A program made the translations under genes and the position numbers. Below are positions 26,412 to 35,338 of a stretch of 39,430 nt of DNA, piece after piece. The notes under the pieces were generated by a model. It did not search any database. It had not been told where the DNA came from and worked only from the letters and a program-made list of their open reading frames with translations. Within the stretch, counting starts at the first letter, position 1. The number at the start of each line of letters is the position of its first letter. Source of the stretch: Oscillatoriales cyanobacterium PMM_0019 (GTDB lineage Bacteria > Cyanobacteriota > Cyanobacteriia > Cyanobacteriales > CASBRB01); NCBI GenBank assembly GCA_949127975.1, contig CASBRB010000393.1, positions 1-39,430 on the forward strand. The letters run 5' to 3'.

Positions 26412-27242
26412 TCACTTGCTGCCTGTAAAAGTTACCCCTTGAATAAAGTAGCGATTAAAAAATGCATAAATTGCCAGTGCAGGCAGCGTAAACACCATAG
26501 ACGCCGCCATAATGTAGTTCCAATAACTGATATATTGCCCTTTAAACGTATTTAGCCCTAGAGGTAGAGTAAACAAATCTTGATCCGACAAAATAATCAG
26601 CGGCATTAAAAAATTGTTCCAAGAACCCATAAAAATAAAAATTGCTTGTGCAGCCAAAGCAGGTTTTGCCAAAGGTAAGACAATTTGCACAAAAGTTTCC
26701 CAGCGACTTAATCCATCCAACTGCGCTGCCTCCTCCAGTTCATTAGGAAAATTGATAAAAAATTGTCGCATCATAAAAATAAACGTTGCATTCACCACCG
26801 TTGGCACTATCAACCCTTGGTAAGAATTCAGCCAACCTAAATATTTTAAAATCAAGTAGCTGGGAATCAGGGTAATTTGTCCTGGAACCATCAACACAGC
26901 CAAAATTATAAAAAACCATAGGCGATTTCCAGGAAAGCGCATCCGTGCCAAAGCGTAACCAGCCATAGAGTTAAATAAAAGATTTAACCCAGTAACCCAA
27001 ACAGCAACGAGGACACTGTTGAACAACCAGCGCCCAAACAAAGGTGACTGAATAAAAATTTTATTGTAGTTATCAAGCGTAAAATGCTCAGGTATAAAAT
27101 TTACCCCACCAGCTATAATTTCTGATAAGGGTTTGAAGGAAGCCGAAAGTGCCCAGGCAAAAGGCACAACCGTAATCATCCCGTACAATACCAGAATGGC
27201 GTACAAAATTACTTTTAACCAACGAGAACGATTCATAGTCAT
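26412..27242 (-). CDS. Carbohydrate ABC transporter permease, MalG-like
   Basis: 276-aa inner-membrane permease of the CUT1 class. Six hydrophobic helices are visible, beginning with ILYAILVLYGMITVVPFAWAL. The EAA loop is at EEAAQLDGLSRWETFVQIVLPLAKPA, the contact site for the ATPase. It pairs with the MalF-like permease 41 bases upstream and the binding lipoprotein beyond. An ATG at 27236 (MNRSRW) is an alternative to the ATG at 27242. The ATPase is not encoded here. Confidence 0.92.
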   Translation of the reverse strand: MTMNRSRWLKVILYAILVLYGMITVVPFAWALSASFKPLSEIIAGGVNFIPEHFTLDNYNKIFIQSPLFGRWLFNSVLVAVWVTGLNLLFNSMAGYALARMRFPGNRLWFFIILAVLMVPGQITLIPSYLILKYLGWLNSYQGLIVPTVVNATFIFMMRQFFINFPNELEEAAQLDGLSRWETFVQIVLPLAKPALAAQAIFIFMGSWNNFLMPLIILSDQDLFTLPLGLNTFKGQYISYWNYIMAASMVFTLPALAIYAFFNRYFIQGVTFTGSK

Positions 27243-27283
27243 TTATCAGATCATTTCCGCTAACATTATAATAAGTTGCGCAT

Positions 27284-28174
27284 TCAATTTTCCTTGAAAA
27301 AAGTGCGTTGCACAAGAGTTGCCAGCATAATCACCCCGGCAAGCATTAACGCTAAAGCGGCGGCATAGCCCATGTCCAAACTCTTAAATGCGTACTGATA
27401 TATCAGCAAAACAACGGTTAGAGTTGAGTTATTTGGGCCACCAGAACCACCAGAAAAGATGTAAGATTGGTCAAATAGCTGGAAAGTGCCGATAACACCC
27501 ATAGCCACAATAAAAAATGTTACAGGTTTAAGTAAGGGAAGTGTAATATAGAAAAACTTTTCCCAACCACTTGCTCCATCAATTGTCGCCGCCTCATACA
27601 GGGAAATCGGAATATCTTGCAGGGCTGCCAGGTAAATTACCATAAAAAAGGGTGCTGTTGACCAAATATTCATCAACATAATTGATTTGAGTGCCACAGC
27701 GGGATCGCCCAACCAGTTATAAGTCGGTAGATGTAAAAAATCCAGGAAATTGTTCAGTAAACCGTTCCGATTGTAAATCCACATAAAAATTAAAGTTAAA
27801 ACCGCTGAAGAAGTTACAGTCGGTAGAAAAAAGATAATCCGAAACCAGTTTTTACCTTTAATTTGGGAATTTAGTACCAGCGCTAGAATCAAAGCCAGTA
27901 CAGTTTGAATAGGTACAACTATTGCCACATACTCAGCGGTGTTTTGCAAGGCAATCCAGACTCGTTCATCCCCAGCTATCCGAATAAAATTATTTAGTCC
28001 ACTCCATTTATAACTCAGATCGCCTAAAACCCGTACTCTGTTAAAAGAAAGAAATATAGCATATACGATCGGGATAATCAAAAAGATTCCCATCACTATA
28101 ATGGTAGGAGCCATAAATAGATAGCTAGCTACAGCTTCCCTAACACCTTTCTTTTTCCAAACTTCTTGCAACAT
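27284..28174 (-). CDS. Carbohydrate ABC transporter permease, MalF-like
   Basis: 296-aa inner-membrane permease of the CUT1 class with six helices. The N-terminal helix is in SYLFMAPTIIVMGIFLIIPI and the EAA loop is YEAATIDGASGWEKFFYITLPLL. Its start has an AAGAGGT ribosome-binding site and lies eight bases after the stop of the binding-protein gene, so the three genes form an operon. The substrate is not evident from sequence; di- or oligosaccharides or glucosylglycerol-like solutes are typical of the class. Confidence 0.92.
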   Translation of the reverse strand: MLQEVWKKKGVREAVASYLFMAPTIIVMGIFLIIPIVYAIFLSFNRVRVLGDLSYKWSGLNNFIRIAGDERVWIALQNTAEYVAIVVPIQTVLALILALVLNSQIKGKNWFRIIFFLPTVTSSAVLTLIFMWIYNRNGLLNNFLDFLHLPTYNWLGDPAVALKSIMLMNIWSTAPFFMVIYLAALQDIPISLYEAATIDGASGWEKFFYITLPLLKPVTFFIVAMGVIGTFQLFDQSYIFSGGSGGPNNSTLTVVLLIYQYAFKSLDMGYAAALALMLAGVIMLATLVQRTFFKEN

Positions 28175-28182
28175 GGTACCTC

Positions 28183-29436
28183 TTAACTAGCAGCTTCAAT
28201 TTCTCGGTTAGCAGTAGCTTCAGCTTTCTTCATGGCTGATTGTAAAGGTTGTTCGCCAATTAATGCACTAATAAACTGATTGTTGAATTGGGTGACAATA
28301 ATTGGTAGATTTTTGCCAGCTTGCCAAATAGTCCCATAAGCTGCACCAGCAACAAATGGAGCATAGAGGCGGTTCTTATTATATCCTAGCTCGGATAATA
28401 CAGATTTACGACTTGGCAAGGCTAGTCCTTCTTTAGCCCAGGTTTTCATCCCCTGTTTCCCTGTCAAATAAGAAATTAGTTTCCAGGCAGCGTCTTTATG
28501 CTTTGTCTGTTTATTCATTACATAAGCAACTGTATAAGCCATTGTTCCTTTCTTCCCGTTAACAGTGGGCACTTCAGCAGTGGCAAAGTCAATATTAGGA
28601 AAAGTGTCCTTTAGGAAAGGAATTGCCCAACTGCCTTCGATTACCATTGCAGCTTTGCCCTGCCCAAACATTTCACTACCTGAACTGGCACCTACATCTG
28701 AAGGCTGGGCAGAAGTTTTGTCTATTCTATACTGCTCTATGACCAGTTGTAAACCTTTTAAAGCTTCTGGTGTATCAAATGCGCAGTTGCCATTCTTATC
28801 TACTAATTTACCTCCATATGCTTTTATCATAAAATACTGGCGGGAAAGGTCTGGGGTAATACCGAAGCCATATTGCTCGATTTTGCCATCATGATTTTTA
28901 TCGATTGTTAGTTTTTTGGAGTATTTCCTCAGTTCCTCCCAGGTTTTCGGTGGCTGGTTTAGCCCTACCTCTTGGAAAGCTTTTTTGTTGTAAAAAAGCG
29001 CCAGGGTAGAAAAATCTTTTGGCAAACCGTAAATTTGATCTTTATACTTGAAAGCATTAAGTAGCGGTGCTTCAAAATCAGCTAGAGAAAAATTTGCTTT
29101 AATGTCAGGACTTAGGGGTGATAAAACATCATACTTCATCAATAATGGAGCTTCAAAGGCATCTAAATAAAATACATCAGGAGCAGCGTCACCAATTAAC
29201 CTGGTTTTGATGACATCCATGTACTGATCGTTGATTACTTCATGTTTTACCTTAATTTTGGGGTTTTCAGCTTCAAATTTCTTAAATACCTGTTCTAGCA
29301 GTTGGTTTTCATTGGTGTTACTTTGCCAACCCGCGATCGTTACCGTTGTCACTCCATCTGGATTACGGGAGCTACAGCCGATAATTGTTCCTGCTACTAA
29401 AAGTAAAACTACGCAGAAGTAGAGTATGGTTTTCAT
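28183..29436 (-). CDS. Sugar-binding lipoprotein of a CUT1 ABC importer
   Basis: 417-aa family 1 extracellular solute-binding protein. The ATG at 29436 gives MKTILYFCVVLLLVAGTIIG followed by lipidated C21 (lipobox IIGC). It is therefore chosen over an in-frame upstream start at 29484, whose extra residues derive from a decayed cyclase fragment read in another frame. GGAGG lies about 17 bases upstream. Typical features are VTIAGWQSN at the mature N-terminus, PDVFYLDAFEAPLL, GLPKDFSTLALFYNKKAF, and GKAAMVIEGSWAIPF. It delivers sugar to the two permeases encoded downstream. Confidence 0.92.
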   Translation of the reverse strand: MKTILYFCVVLLLVAGTIIGCSSRNPDGVTTVTIAGWQSNTNENQLLEQVFKKFEAENPKIKVKHEVINDQYMDVIKTRLIGDAAPDVFYLDAFEAPLLMKYDVLSPLSPDIKANFSLADFEAPLLNAFKYKDQIYGLPKDFSTLALFYNKKAFQEVGLNQPPKTWEELRKYSKKLTIDKNHDGKIEQYGFGITPDLSRQYFMIKAYGGKLVDKNGNCAFDTPEALKGLQLVIEQYRIDKTSAQPSDVGASSGSEMFGQGKAAMVIEGSWAIPFLKDTFPNIDFATAEVPTVNGKKGTMAYTVAYVMNKQTKHKDAAWKLISYLTGKQGMKTWAKEGLALPSRKSVLSELGYNKNRLYAPFVAGAAYGTIWQAGKNLPIIVTQFNNQFISALIGEQPLQSAMKKAEATANREIEAAS

Positions 29437-29440
29437 TTTT

Positions 29441-29569
29441 TTACAGTAGCCAAGCCTCCAATGGTTCCTTGTCTGGTTCTGCAATTGTTAGAAACCAGAT
29501 GCACTTCTCCAGTTTCCCCTAGCCCGTTTTCTTTCCACTTATTATTGTGGTTAACAATGCCGATTTCTT
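29441..29569 (-). pseudogene. Decayed remnant of a second Cache-domain adenylate cyclase gene
   Basis: Two pieces collinear with the intact cyclase gene at 31132-33339. Positions 29494-29569 match 32387-32462 (Cache domain; reads NHNNKWKENGLGETGEV against NHKAKWKENGLGETGEV). Positions 29444-29490 match about 31206-31252, the C-terminal end (reads EPDKEPLEAWLL then stop, against EPGKEALEAWLL). Both are in the same order and strand. The roughly 1.1 kb between is missing and the two pieces are in different frames. It is the trace of a cyclase copy that lay downstream of the channel gene and was removed by internal deletion. Confidence 0.85.
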
Positions 29570-29629
29570 AATTTACTTACATTTAATTTTTTCATAATTT
29601 CTGAAATTTCCGTAGCTATTGAGTTGAAC

Positions 29630-31090
29630 TTAGGTTTTTTCAATTTGATTAGTTCGTTTTGCGATATTAATGGCATTCGTTCGCATTTCAATCACTTTAC
29701 CCAGTTCACTCAATAGGTTGGGCTGGCGTACTAGGAGCGCATTGAGCGCATCTTCACCGATCATCATCACCTCCATGTCTTCTACCGCCATGAATGAGAC
29801 GGGGCTGGGACCTCTATTAAACAGCGACTCTACCCCAAAGACCTCACCCCGCGAGAGCGTCAAAACGTTTAACTCTCCATCAGCATCATCCAGAACTGTC
29901 ATGAGCGCTGAACCAGCAATGACGATATACAAAGCATGAATGCGCTCGCCCTGGGAAACAATTTGCTCTCCTGCACCGAAATGCTGAATGATTGTCTCCT
30001 TTGCTAAATCATCCATTTGACGCTGTTCTTTAGTAATCGGTATGAACGCGGGGATAGAAGAAAAAGATTGCTGCAGTTTTTTCTTAGAATTTTCTACTTT
30101 GTTAGTCGGTAGCTCTCCCTGGTCAGAGTAGTGGTAGAATACAAGACCGTTACGACGAGCAGCATACCAGAGGTGAGACATAAATTCACCTCGAATTGAC
30201 TTAATCGTCTCAAAATCTCTGACATAGAATTCCAATTCATAGGTAATGACTAACCCCTCGAAGGAGAAAGTGGTGCATTTTGGAGGTGGAGTTTTCAAAA
30301 TTTCTCGGATTGAAATGGCTGTATTCATGAGGACTTGCTTGACTAGATTAGGCGGGTTATCACAGGGGAAACTAAACTTAATTATGGTAGAGAAGATATT
30401 ATCAGTCCCAGCGTGATTAAAAACCATTTGCTTTCCTATTACCTGGTATGGCAGGATCAGCATTTTGCGCTCCGCTGTCAGCAGACGCATTGTTAGCCAG
30501 TTCATATTAATCACCTGACCCTCAATTTCCCCGATCGTCAGCCAATCTCCCACGCTAAACGGACGCTCAAACCCCAGCATGATTCCCGTAAAAATGCTGC
30601 TTAGCGGGTCTTTTAAGGCTAAACTAATTGCCAGGAGAACTATGCCTAGGAGTGTCGCTAGTCCTGCTAAGTCCACCTGCCATACACTCGAAAGGACTAG
30701 CATCACTCCAACCAAAATACATAAGAAGCGACAAATATCAATTACTACTTTGGGTATTTGGGACTGCCAAGAGCCTTTCTCTGCATGCTTGAATAGGAAA
30801 ACATCAATTAGGGACAATACAATATTGATCCCTGATATCAAAAACAGCGTTTCCAGAATCTTGAACGGTGCCCCTTCTTGGTCGAGTTTAAAGACATTTC
30901 GAGCAAATACCAGCACGATCAAAGTCGGCAGGACGAAATTCTTTACAACTTGAAAAGTTGAAGCAAAAGCATTTTTACTTCGCTTCAACTGCTGAATCAC
31001 CTCCTCTAACACAACGATCAGCAGTGGGAAACCAAAGCCCAATACGAGCGCCCAAATAAACCAAGGCTCATGCCAGTTTGAGGTATTCAT
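29630..31090 (-). CDS. MscS-family channel with divergent C-terminal cyclic-nucleotide-binding domain
   Basis: 486-aa membrane protein. Hydrophobic segments lie at about 10-30, 49-65, 78-100, 113-136 and 138-170. The last runs into FERPFSVGDWLTIGEIEGQV, the MscS pore helix to beta-domain transition. A CNBD-fold domain is about 350-465. Its phosphate-binding cassette is poor: the region 415-434 reads GEVFGVESLFNRGPSPVSFM, lacking the canonical Glu position and the Arg that holds the cyclic phosphate (Ser instead). Ligand binding may be lost or altered. It follows an adenylate cyclase gene by 41 bases on the same strand, so co-expression is likely. The pair is arranged as a second version of the cyclase and channel pair at the left end. 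Confidence 0.88.
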   Translation of the reverse strand: MNTSNWHEPWFIWALVLGFGFPLLIVVLEEVIQQLKRSKNAFASTFQVVKNFVLPTLIVLVFARNVFKLDQEGAPFKILETLFLISGINIVLSLIDVFLFKHAEKGSWQSQIPKVVIDICRFLCILVGVMLVLSSVWQVDLAGLATLLGIVLLAISLALKDPLSSIFTGIMLGFERPFSVGDWLTIGEIEGQVINMNWLTMRLLTAERKMLILPYQVIGKQMVFNHAGTDNIFSTIIKFSFPCDNPPNLVKQVLMNTAISIREILKTPPPKCTTFSFEGLVITYELEFYVRDFETIKSIRGEFMSHLWYAARRNGLVFYHYSDQGELPTNKVENSKKKLQQSFSSIPAFIPITKEQRQMDDLAKETIIQHFGAGEQIVSQGERIHALYIVIAGSALMTVLDDADGELNVLTLSRGEVFGVESLFNRGPSPVSFMAVEDMEVMMIGEDALNALLVRQPNLLSELGKVIEMRTNAINIAKRTNQIEKT

Positions 31091-31131
31091 TAAACACGTC
31101 CACGTACATAAAGTAGTTATCTATGGCTCAC

Positions 31132-33339
31132 CTAAGCCCTACGTTTGTCTATTTGCTGAGTAGCTTTAGTTGCAATTTCAGCATCAATTGTTTTGCGTTC
31201 GCTACTCAGTAGCCAAGCTTCCAGTGCTTCCTTGCCTGGTTCTGAAATTGGTCGAAACGGTTCAAACTCATAGAGGTCAATAAGACGCTCATGGATATTT
31301 GCAGAAACTAAAATTCCTCCAGGCGGGGCGGCAGACTTTAACCGATGAGCAGTATTAACGGTATCGCCCCAAAGATCGTAGGTAAATCGACTTTTACCAA
31401 CAGCACCTGCTATGACAGGGCCTGCGCTGATTCCAACTCGCAGGTCGATTTTCAAACCTCGATCGTAGCTAAAGCGGCGGACTTGCGCTATCATTTCCAT
31501 CGCACAATCAATTGTTCGTTTGTCGTTGTCTAAGTGAGGTACAGATAAGCCACAGGCTGCCATATAGCCATCGCCCATAGTTTTGATCTTCTCCAGACCG
31601 TATTTATCCATTAGGTCATCAAAATTATCCGCTAACTCATCTAGAAAAAACACCATTTTATCAGGACTCATCATTTGGGAGAGTCGCGTGAAGCGATAGA
31701 TATCGGTAAACATAACCGTGACGCTGGGTATAGAATCGGCAATCACACCCTCTCCTGCCTTAAGGCGTTTAGCAATGTGCATCGGTAAGAGCTTTTCAAT
31801 CAAAGCTTCACTCTCAGCAGCGCTCTGTTCGCCTTCTTGAATTTGGCGGCGTAAGTTGTACACAGTCTTGTTGAACTCTCTCGCCAGATCGTGATATTCA
31901 TCCCGCGTTCCCGACGTCACCATCGCACCCTCCTCACCCGCTTCCACTTTATGCGTTGTCGCCATCAGGCGTTCAATGGGCTTGACAAAAAGACGCGCTA
32001 TCCACATCGCTACTAAGGTAGTCACCACCATGATCAGAGCAGTGGCAATAAGGACGTTTTGTTGAAAGCGGCTGATAGTTGCAAAGGCTTCAGTAACATC
32101 CATTTTGGCAGCGATCGCCCATCGCAAATCGGCGAAATCTATCGGAGCATAGGCACCCAACACTTCAACACCCCGGTAGTCTATCCCACGTAGTTCCAAC
32201 GTCTTGCCCAGTAATGCCCGTTTTATCCCTTCACTTTTAGTGGGCTGAAGAAGAATCGTCGTGTTAAAATCGCGTATTTTCTTGATAATTGCATCAGGAA
32301 TTCCGTTGTGGCTCAACGTTTGAGCGAACTTGTCCGGGTTTTCAATCAAAAACCGCGAGTCCGATCGCAATAATAAATCCTGTCCTACCAGATCGACTTC
32401 TCCTGTTTCCCCTAGCCCGTTTTCTTTCCACTTAGCTTTGTGGTTAATAATTTCGTTTATTCGCTCGGTTGGAAGCTCAAATGCCAACACGCCAACCAAC
32501 TGCGATTTATCAATTATCGGGGAACAGACAAATGCTGCTGGCTTATTATAGGACATAATATAAGGCTGGAAATCAGCGATTTTGAAGTACGCTGTGCTGT
32601 TAGAGCTGCGACAATCTTGAAACACTTTAGCCAGATTACTTTCAGCCGTCGGACCTAGCAACAGGTTAATGCCCTTATCTACATTGTTAGCAAAGGAATA
32701 AACGACATTTCCTTCCGGATCGATTAGGTATAAATCTTGGTATCCAAAACGCTCGGCGACCTTGCTAAATTTAGGTTTGTATTTGACGTTGACTGCGCTA
32801 TACTCACTGCCATCTTTGGGGTTATCCAGCTTAAATTTTTGACCAACTGGATAGGAGTTATTGGCTATGTAGTGATACTGAATGTAGCGAGCGGCTGTAG
32901 TTTTTGGCATAAATGCGTCGATAATTGGATCGGCGTCCATCCTTTTCTTAAGACGGGGAATAAATTCCTTACTGTAGAAATGCTCCAGCTTTGCATCATA
33001 CTCTTTGGGCACGTCTACCGTAGCCAGTTTATCAAATGCTTGCTTGAAATCCTTCATCGCGCTAACCACGATAAAGTCATCGCTAAGTGTTTCAGTCTGG
33101 TCAATCAGAAACTTAAAGTATCGATCGAGCTGCTCAACGCTGGTTCCCCGCAAACTGGTTAACTGGTCGAACACTTTTTCCAACAGTATCCCCTCAGCTA
33201 ATCTAGAGCAAATGTAGCTACTCGCTATCATCGTGCAGAAGCTGACTACCAGCAGTATAGATATCAGCTTAGTCCGAACACTTAGCTGTTCAAGCCGATT
33301 TTTTAATTTAGTACGACCGCCTACATTTCCTTCTTTCAT
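31132..33339 (-). CDS. Membrane adenylate cyclase with Cache sensor and HAMP
   Basis: 735-aa receptor cyclase. TM1 is about 24-45, a large double-Cache extracytoplasmic sensor spans about 50-420 (YLIDPEGNVVYS, GVLAFELP), TM2 is about 428-450, and HAMP about 450-505. The class III catalytic domain is about 530-700, with metal-binding D546 (MFTDIYRFT) and D590 (MGDGYMA), K586 and D655 as the ATP-selecting pair, and N662 and R666 for the transition state. All are present, so ATP is the expected substrate and the product cAMP. It is followed after 41 bases by an MscS channel with a CNBD-like domain. The extracellular stimulus is unknown. Confidence 0.93.
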   Translation of the reverse strand: MKEGNVGGRTKLKNRLEQLSVRTKLISILLVVSFCTMIASSYICSRLAEGILLEKVFDQLTSLRGTSVEQLDRYFKFLIDQTETLSDDFIVVSAMKDFKQAFDKLATVDVPKEYDAKLEHFYSKEFIPRLKKRMDADPIIDAFMPKTTAARYIQYHYIANNSYPVGQKFKLDNPKDGSEYSAVNVKYKPKFSKVAERFGYQDLYLIDPEGNVVYSFANNVDKGINLLLGPTAESNLAKVFQDCRSSNSTAYFKIADFQPYIMSYNKPAAFVCSPIIDKSQLVGVLAFELPTERINEIINHKAKWKENGLGETGEVDLVGQDLLLRSDSRFLIENPDKFAQTLSHNGIPDAIIKKIRDFNTTILLQPTKSEGIKRALLGKTLELRGIDYRGVEVLGAYAPIDFADLRWAIAAKMDVTEAFATISRFQQNVLIATALIMVVTTLVAMWIARLFVKPIERLMATTHKVEAGEEGAMVTSGTRDEYHDLAREFNKTVYNLRRQIQEGEQSAAESEALIEKLLPMHIAKRLKAGEGVIADSIPSVTVMFTDIYRFTRLSQMMSPDKMVFFLDELADNFDDLMDKYGLEKIKTMGDGYMAACGLSVPHLDNDKRTIDCAMEMIAQVRRFSYDRGLKIDLRVGISAGPVIAGAVGKSRFTYDLWGDTVNTAHRLKSAAPPGGILVSANIHERLIDLYEFEPFRPISEPGKEALEAWLLSSERKTIDAEIATKATQQIDKRRA

Positions 33340-33407
33340 GGCTCCTGAAATCTCCGCAGCGCTTGAGGACTTGGACTAATTATACTTTTGTTCAGATTTG
33401 CATAGAA

Positions 33408-34664
33408 TTAACTAGCTTTTTGGTAACTTAACACACCGCTCTTAGTTTCTGGTGGTAAACCAAGTAACTCGCGCACACCCTCGTCATAAATCGCGTCTAC
33501 CTCATTGTTGGCTGCTTCGATTTGGGCTAGATTCATATTAATAGCACCCCTGAGATCTGCACCCCTAAGGTCAGTACCAGCAAGGTTCGCATTTAGCAGG
33601 TTCGCTTTTTCCAGTCTGGCATTCGACAAGTCAGCATTCAGCAAATTAGTATTTTCTAGCAAGACATTCCCTAGATCGGCATTAATTAAGCTAGCATTGT
33701 CCATTCTGGCACCCGTCAGGTTAGCGTTTTCCAGTATGGCACTCCTTAAGTTAGCATTTTCCAGTCTGGCATTACTTAGGTCGGCATTCTCCAGGTTGGC
33801 ATTTGTCAACTTGGCATTTATCAACTTGGCACCCACTAAATTGGTATTCTTTAAGTTCGCACCCCTGAGATCGACACCCTCCAACTTGGCATCCGCAAGG
33901 TTCGCATTCTCCAGGTTGGCATTCTCTAGTTTTGCATCCCTGAGATCGGCGTTCCTCAAATCGACATTTTCCAGAGCCGCACCTCTGAGATTGGTATTTT
34001 CCAGATTGATACCTGCCAAGTCAGCATTACTAAACTCCGCATCACTCAGGTTCAACTTACTCATTAGTTCTGCATCGATCAGGAAACGCGCAATATTGCC
34101 TTTGCGTTCTCTGTCTGGTCCTAGCCGTCGCAGTATTGATAATGTCCTTGCCCGGATCACATTTAATGCGACTTCTTGTACCGTATCGTTTTTGGTGAGA
34201 ATAGACAATTTTTCATCCAGTAATAATTCTGCCAAGCGATCGAAGTAAGACTGTAAAGCTTCTTCGAGTAGATTGGTATTGGCTATTTCTTTGTCTAGTT
34301 CTGCTTGCTCTTCAGCCTGTTTTCCTTGCTGTTGCTGAAACCAATATCCCAAGATAGTCAGTGAAAAAGGCACGATTAATGTATTTACCCAATCTAGGAG
34401 TGTCGTTCCTTCTTCAGGCTCTTGGGTAGTGATGTGCTTGATAACCGTAACTTTTCCATCTATTTCTATTTTTTCTGTTTTTGTTGATATATCTGGCTCT
34501 GAATTCAGTCCAGTCCAGTCCGCCCATACCCACGCTCCGTCTTGAATAGATAAGGGTGTAAAAATTAGAAAAATTGCGGCAAATATAAGAATAGAAACAG
34601 CCCCAATCAACAAATTCTTTCTGGTCAACCACGCAATCTTTCTTATTCTGAGTATCCAATCCAT
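33408..34664 (-). CDS. Membrane-anchored pentapeptide-repeat protein
   Basis: 418-aa protein. Two hydrophobic segments (about 15-40 and 88-110) precede a helical region of about 80 residues. Then come roughly 36 tandem pentapeptide repeats of the A(N/D)LxN type from about 202 to 378, expected to form a right-handed quadrilateral beta-helix in the cytosol. A short C-terminal tail (VDAIYDEGVRELLGL) follows. Such proteins are abundant in cyanobacteria and their roles are mostly unknown. It lies 68 bases upstream of the cyclase gene on the same strand and might be co-transcribed. Long open frames on the opposite strand are by-products of the repeats. Confidence 0.9.
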   Translation of the reverse strand: MDWILRIRKIAWLTRKNLLIGAVSILIFAAIFLIFTPLSIQDGAWVWADWTGLNSEPDISTKTEKIEIDGKVTVIKHITTQEPEEGTTLLDWVNTLIVPFSLTILGYWFQQQQGKQAEEQAELDKEIANTNLLEEALQSYFDRLAELLLDEKLSILTKNDTVQEVALNVIRARTLSILRRLGPDRERKGNIARFLIDAELMSKLNLSDAEFSNADLAGINLENTNLRGAALENVDLRNADLRDAKLENANLENANLADAKLEGVDLRGANLKNTNLVGAKLINAKLTNANLENADLSNARLENANLRSAILENANLTGARMDNASLINADLGNVLLENTNLLNADLSNARLEKANLLNANLAGTDLRGADLRGAINMNLAQIEAANNEVDAIYDEGVRELLGLPPETKSGVLSYQKAS

Positions 34665-34710
34665 ACTGTTTATCCCACCATTATATTGACTCCCTACTCA
34701 GGCCGCCTGA

Positions 34711-34724
34711 CTCCTGACTCCTGT
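34711..34724. repeat. Short copy of the heptamer repeat
   Basis: CTCCTGA followed by CTCCTGT, with a CTCCCTA unit at 34690-34696 nearby. Same family as the arrays at 4652, 4783 and 15635. It sits in the 72-bp gap between two minus-strand genes. Confidence 0.7.
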
Positions 34725-34736
34725 TCATTCATGCAC

Positions 34737-35306
34737 TCACTTTGATACTAGAGTGAAGGAGTTTAAATAACCGCTAATGCTTTTGGATAAGTTTTTTTCT
34801 TTTTCTTTGGTCATCTCTACTCCTACTATATACAATCGTTGGTTTACTAAATACATCCGGACTTTTACAATCTTATTTTCATGTTCGACCGCTACTTCTT
34901 TACCAGGATAACCTTTTAGTGTTACCCGGCGCTGGTTCAGTAAATTCCCCTTAGTCCCTTTGACAAACCCGTCGGCAAACATATCCAGCAGTTGGATAGC
35001 TTGTTCTTTTTGAAGGGTTTTAAACGGAAAGTCATGGTACACAACCAGGTAACCTACAGTTCCTTGATATTGTGTAATTGCGTACCCTCTAACATCATTT
35101 TCTTGTGCATTAGCATTCAGTTTGAGGCTAAAATTATTAGGTTTTCCTGGCATTAAGACACTAAAGCCCCCCTCAACGGATGTGAATTTCCTCCATAGCG
35201 TCTGCTGTGGCTGCACAGCCTCAACAGCCTGAGTCGGCTGGAATACTGGATATCCGCTCAGTACCAGAGTGGCTATTACCGATGGTAACAAAACTCTAAG
35301 TTTCAT
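34737..35306 (-). CDS. Exported protein with PsbP-like fold pattern, unknown function
   Basis: 189-aa protein with a signal peptide (MKLRVLLPSVIATLVLSGYP, mature part from around 28). The rest is one domain: FTSVEGGFSVLMPGKPNNFS, then beta strands and a final amphipathic helix. This F-GGFSV-MPG-P pattern is common in secreted cyanobacterial proteins of unknown role and faintly recalls PsbP-like domains. No catalytic motif is visible. It lies 32 bases after glucokinase on the same strand, so it may be part of that operon. The N-terminal Cys needed for a lipoprotein is absent. Confidence 0.75.
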   Translation of the reverse strand: MKLRVLLPSVIATLVLSGYPVFQPTQAVEAVQPQQTLWRKFTSVEGGFSVLMPGKPNNFSLKLNANAQENDVRGYAITQYQGTVGYLVVYHDFPFKTLQKEQAIQLLDMFADGFVKGTKGNLLNQRRVTLKGYPGKEVAVEHENKIVKVRMYLVNQRLYIVGVEMTKEKEKNLSKSISGYLNSFTLVSK

Positions 35307-35338
35307 CTGTTTTTTGACTTCTACTGCTAGGGGGATTT

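Noticed and set aside
29437-29484. N-terminal extension of the sugar-binding protein to 29484
   Set aside because: The extra residues come from the cyclase relic read in a different frame, and the true lipoprotein signal starts at 29436.
33505-34248. 247-codon open frame on the plus strand opposite the pentapeptide gene
   Set aside because: It is the mirror of the five-residue repeat on the other strand; the translated pattern (LAFSRLAFS) is an artefact.
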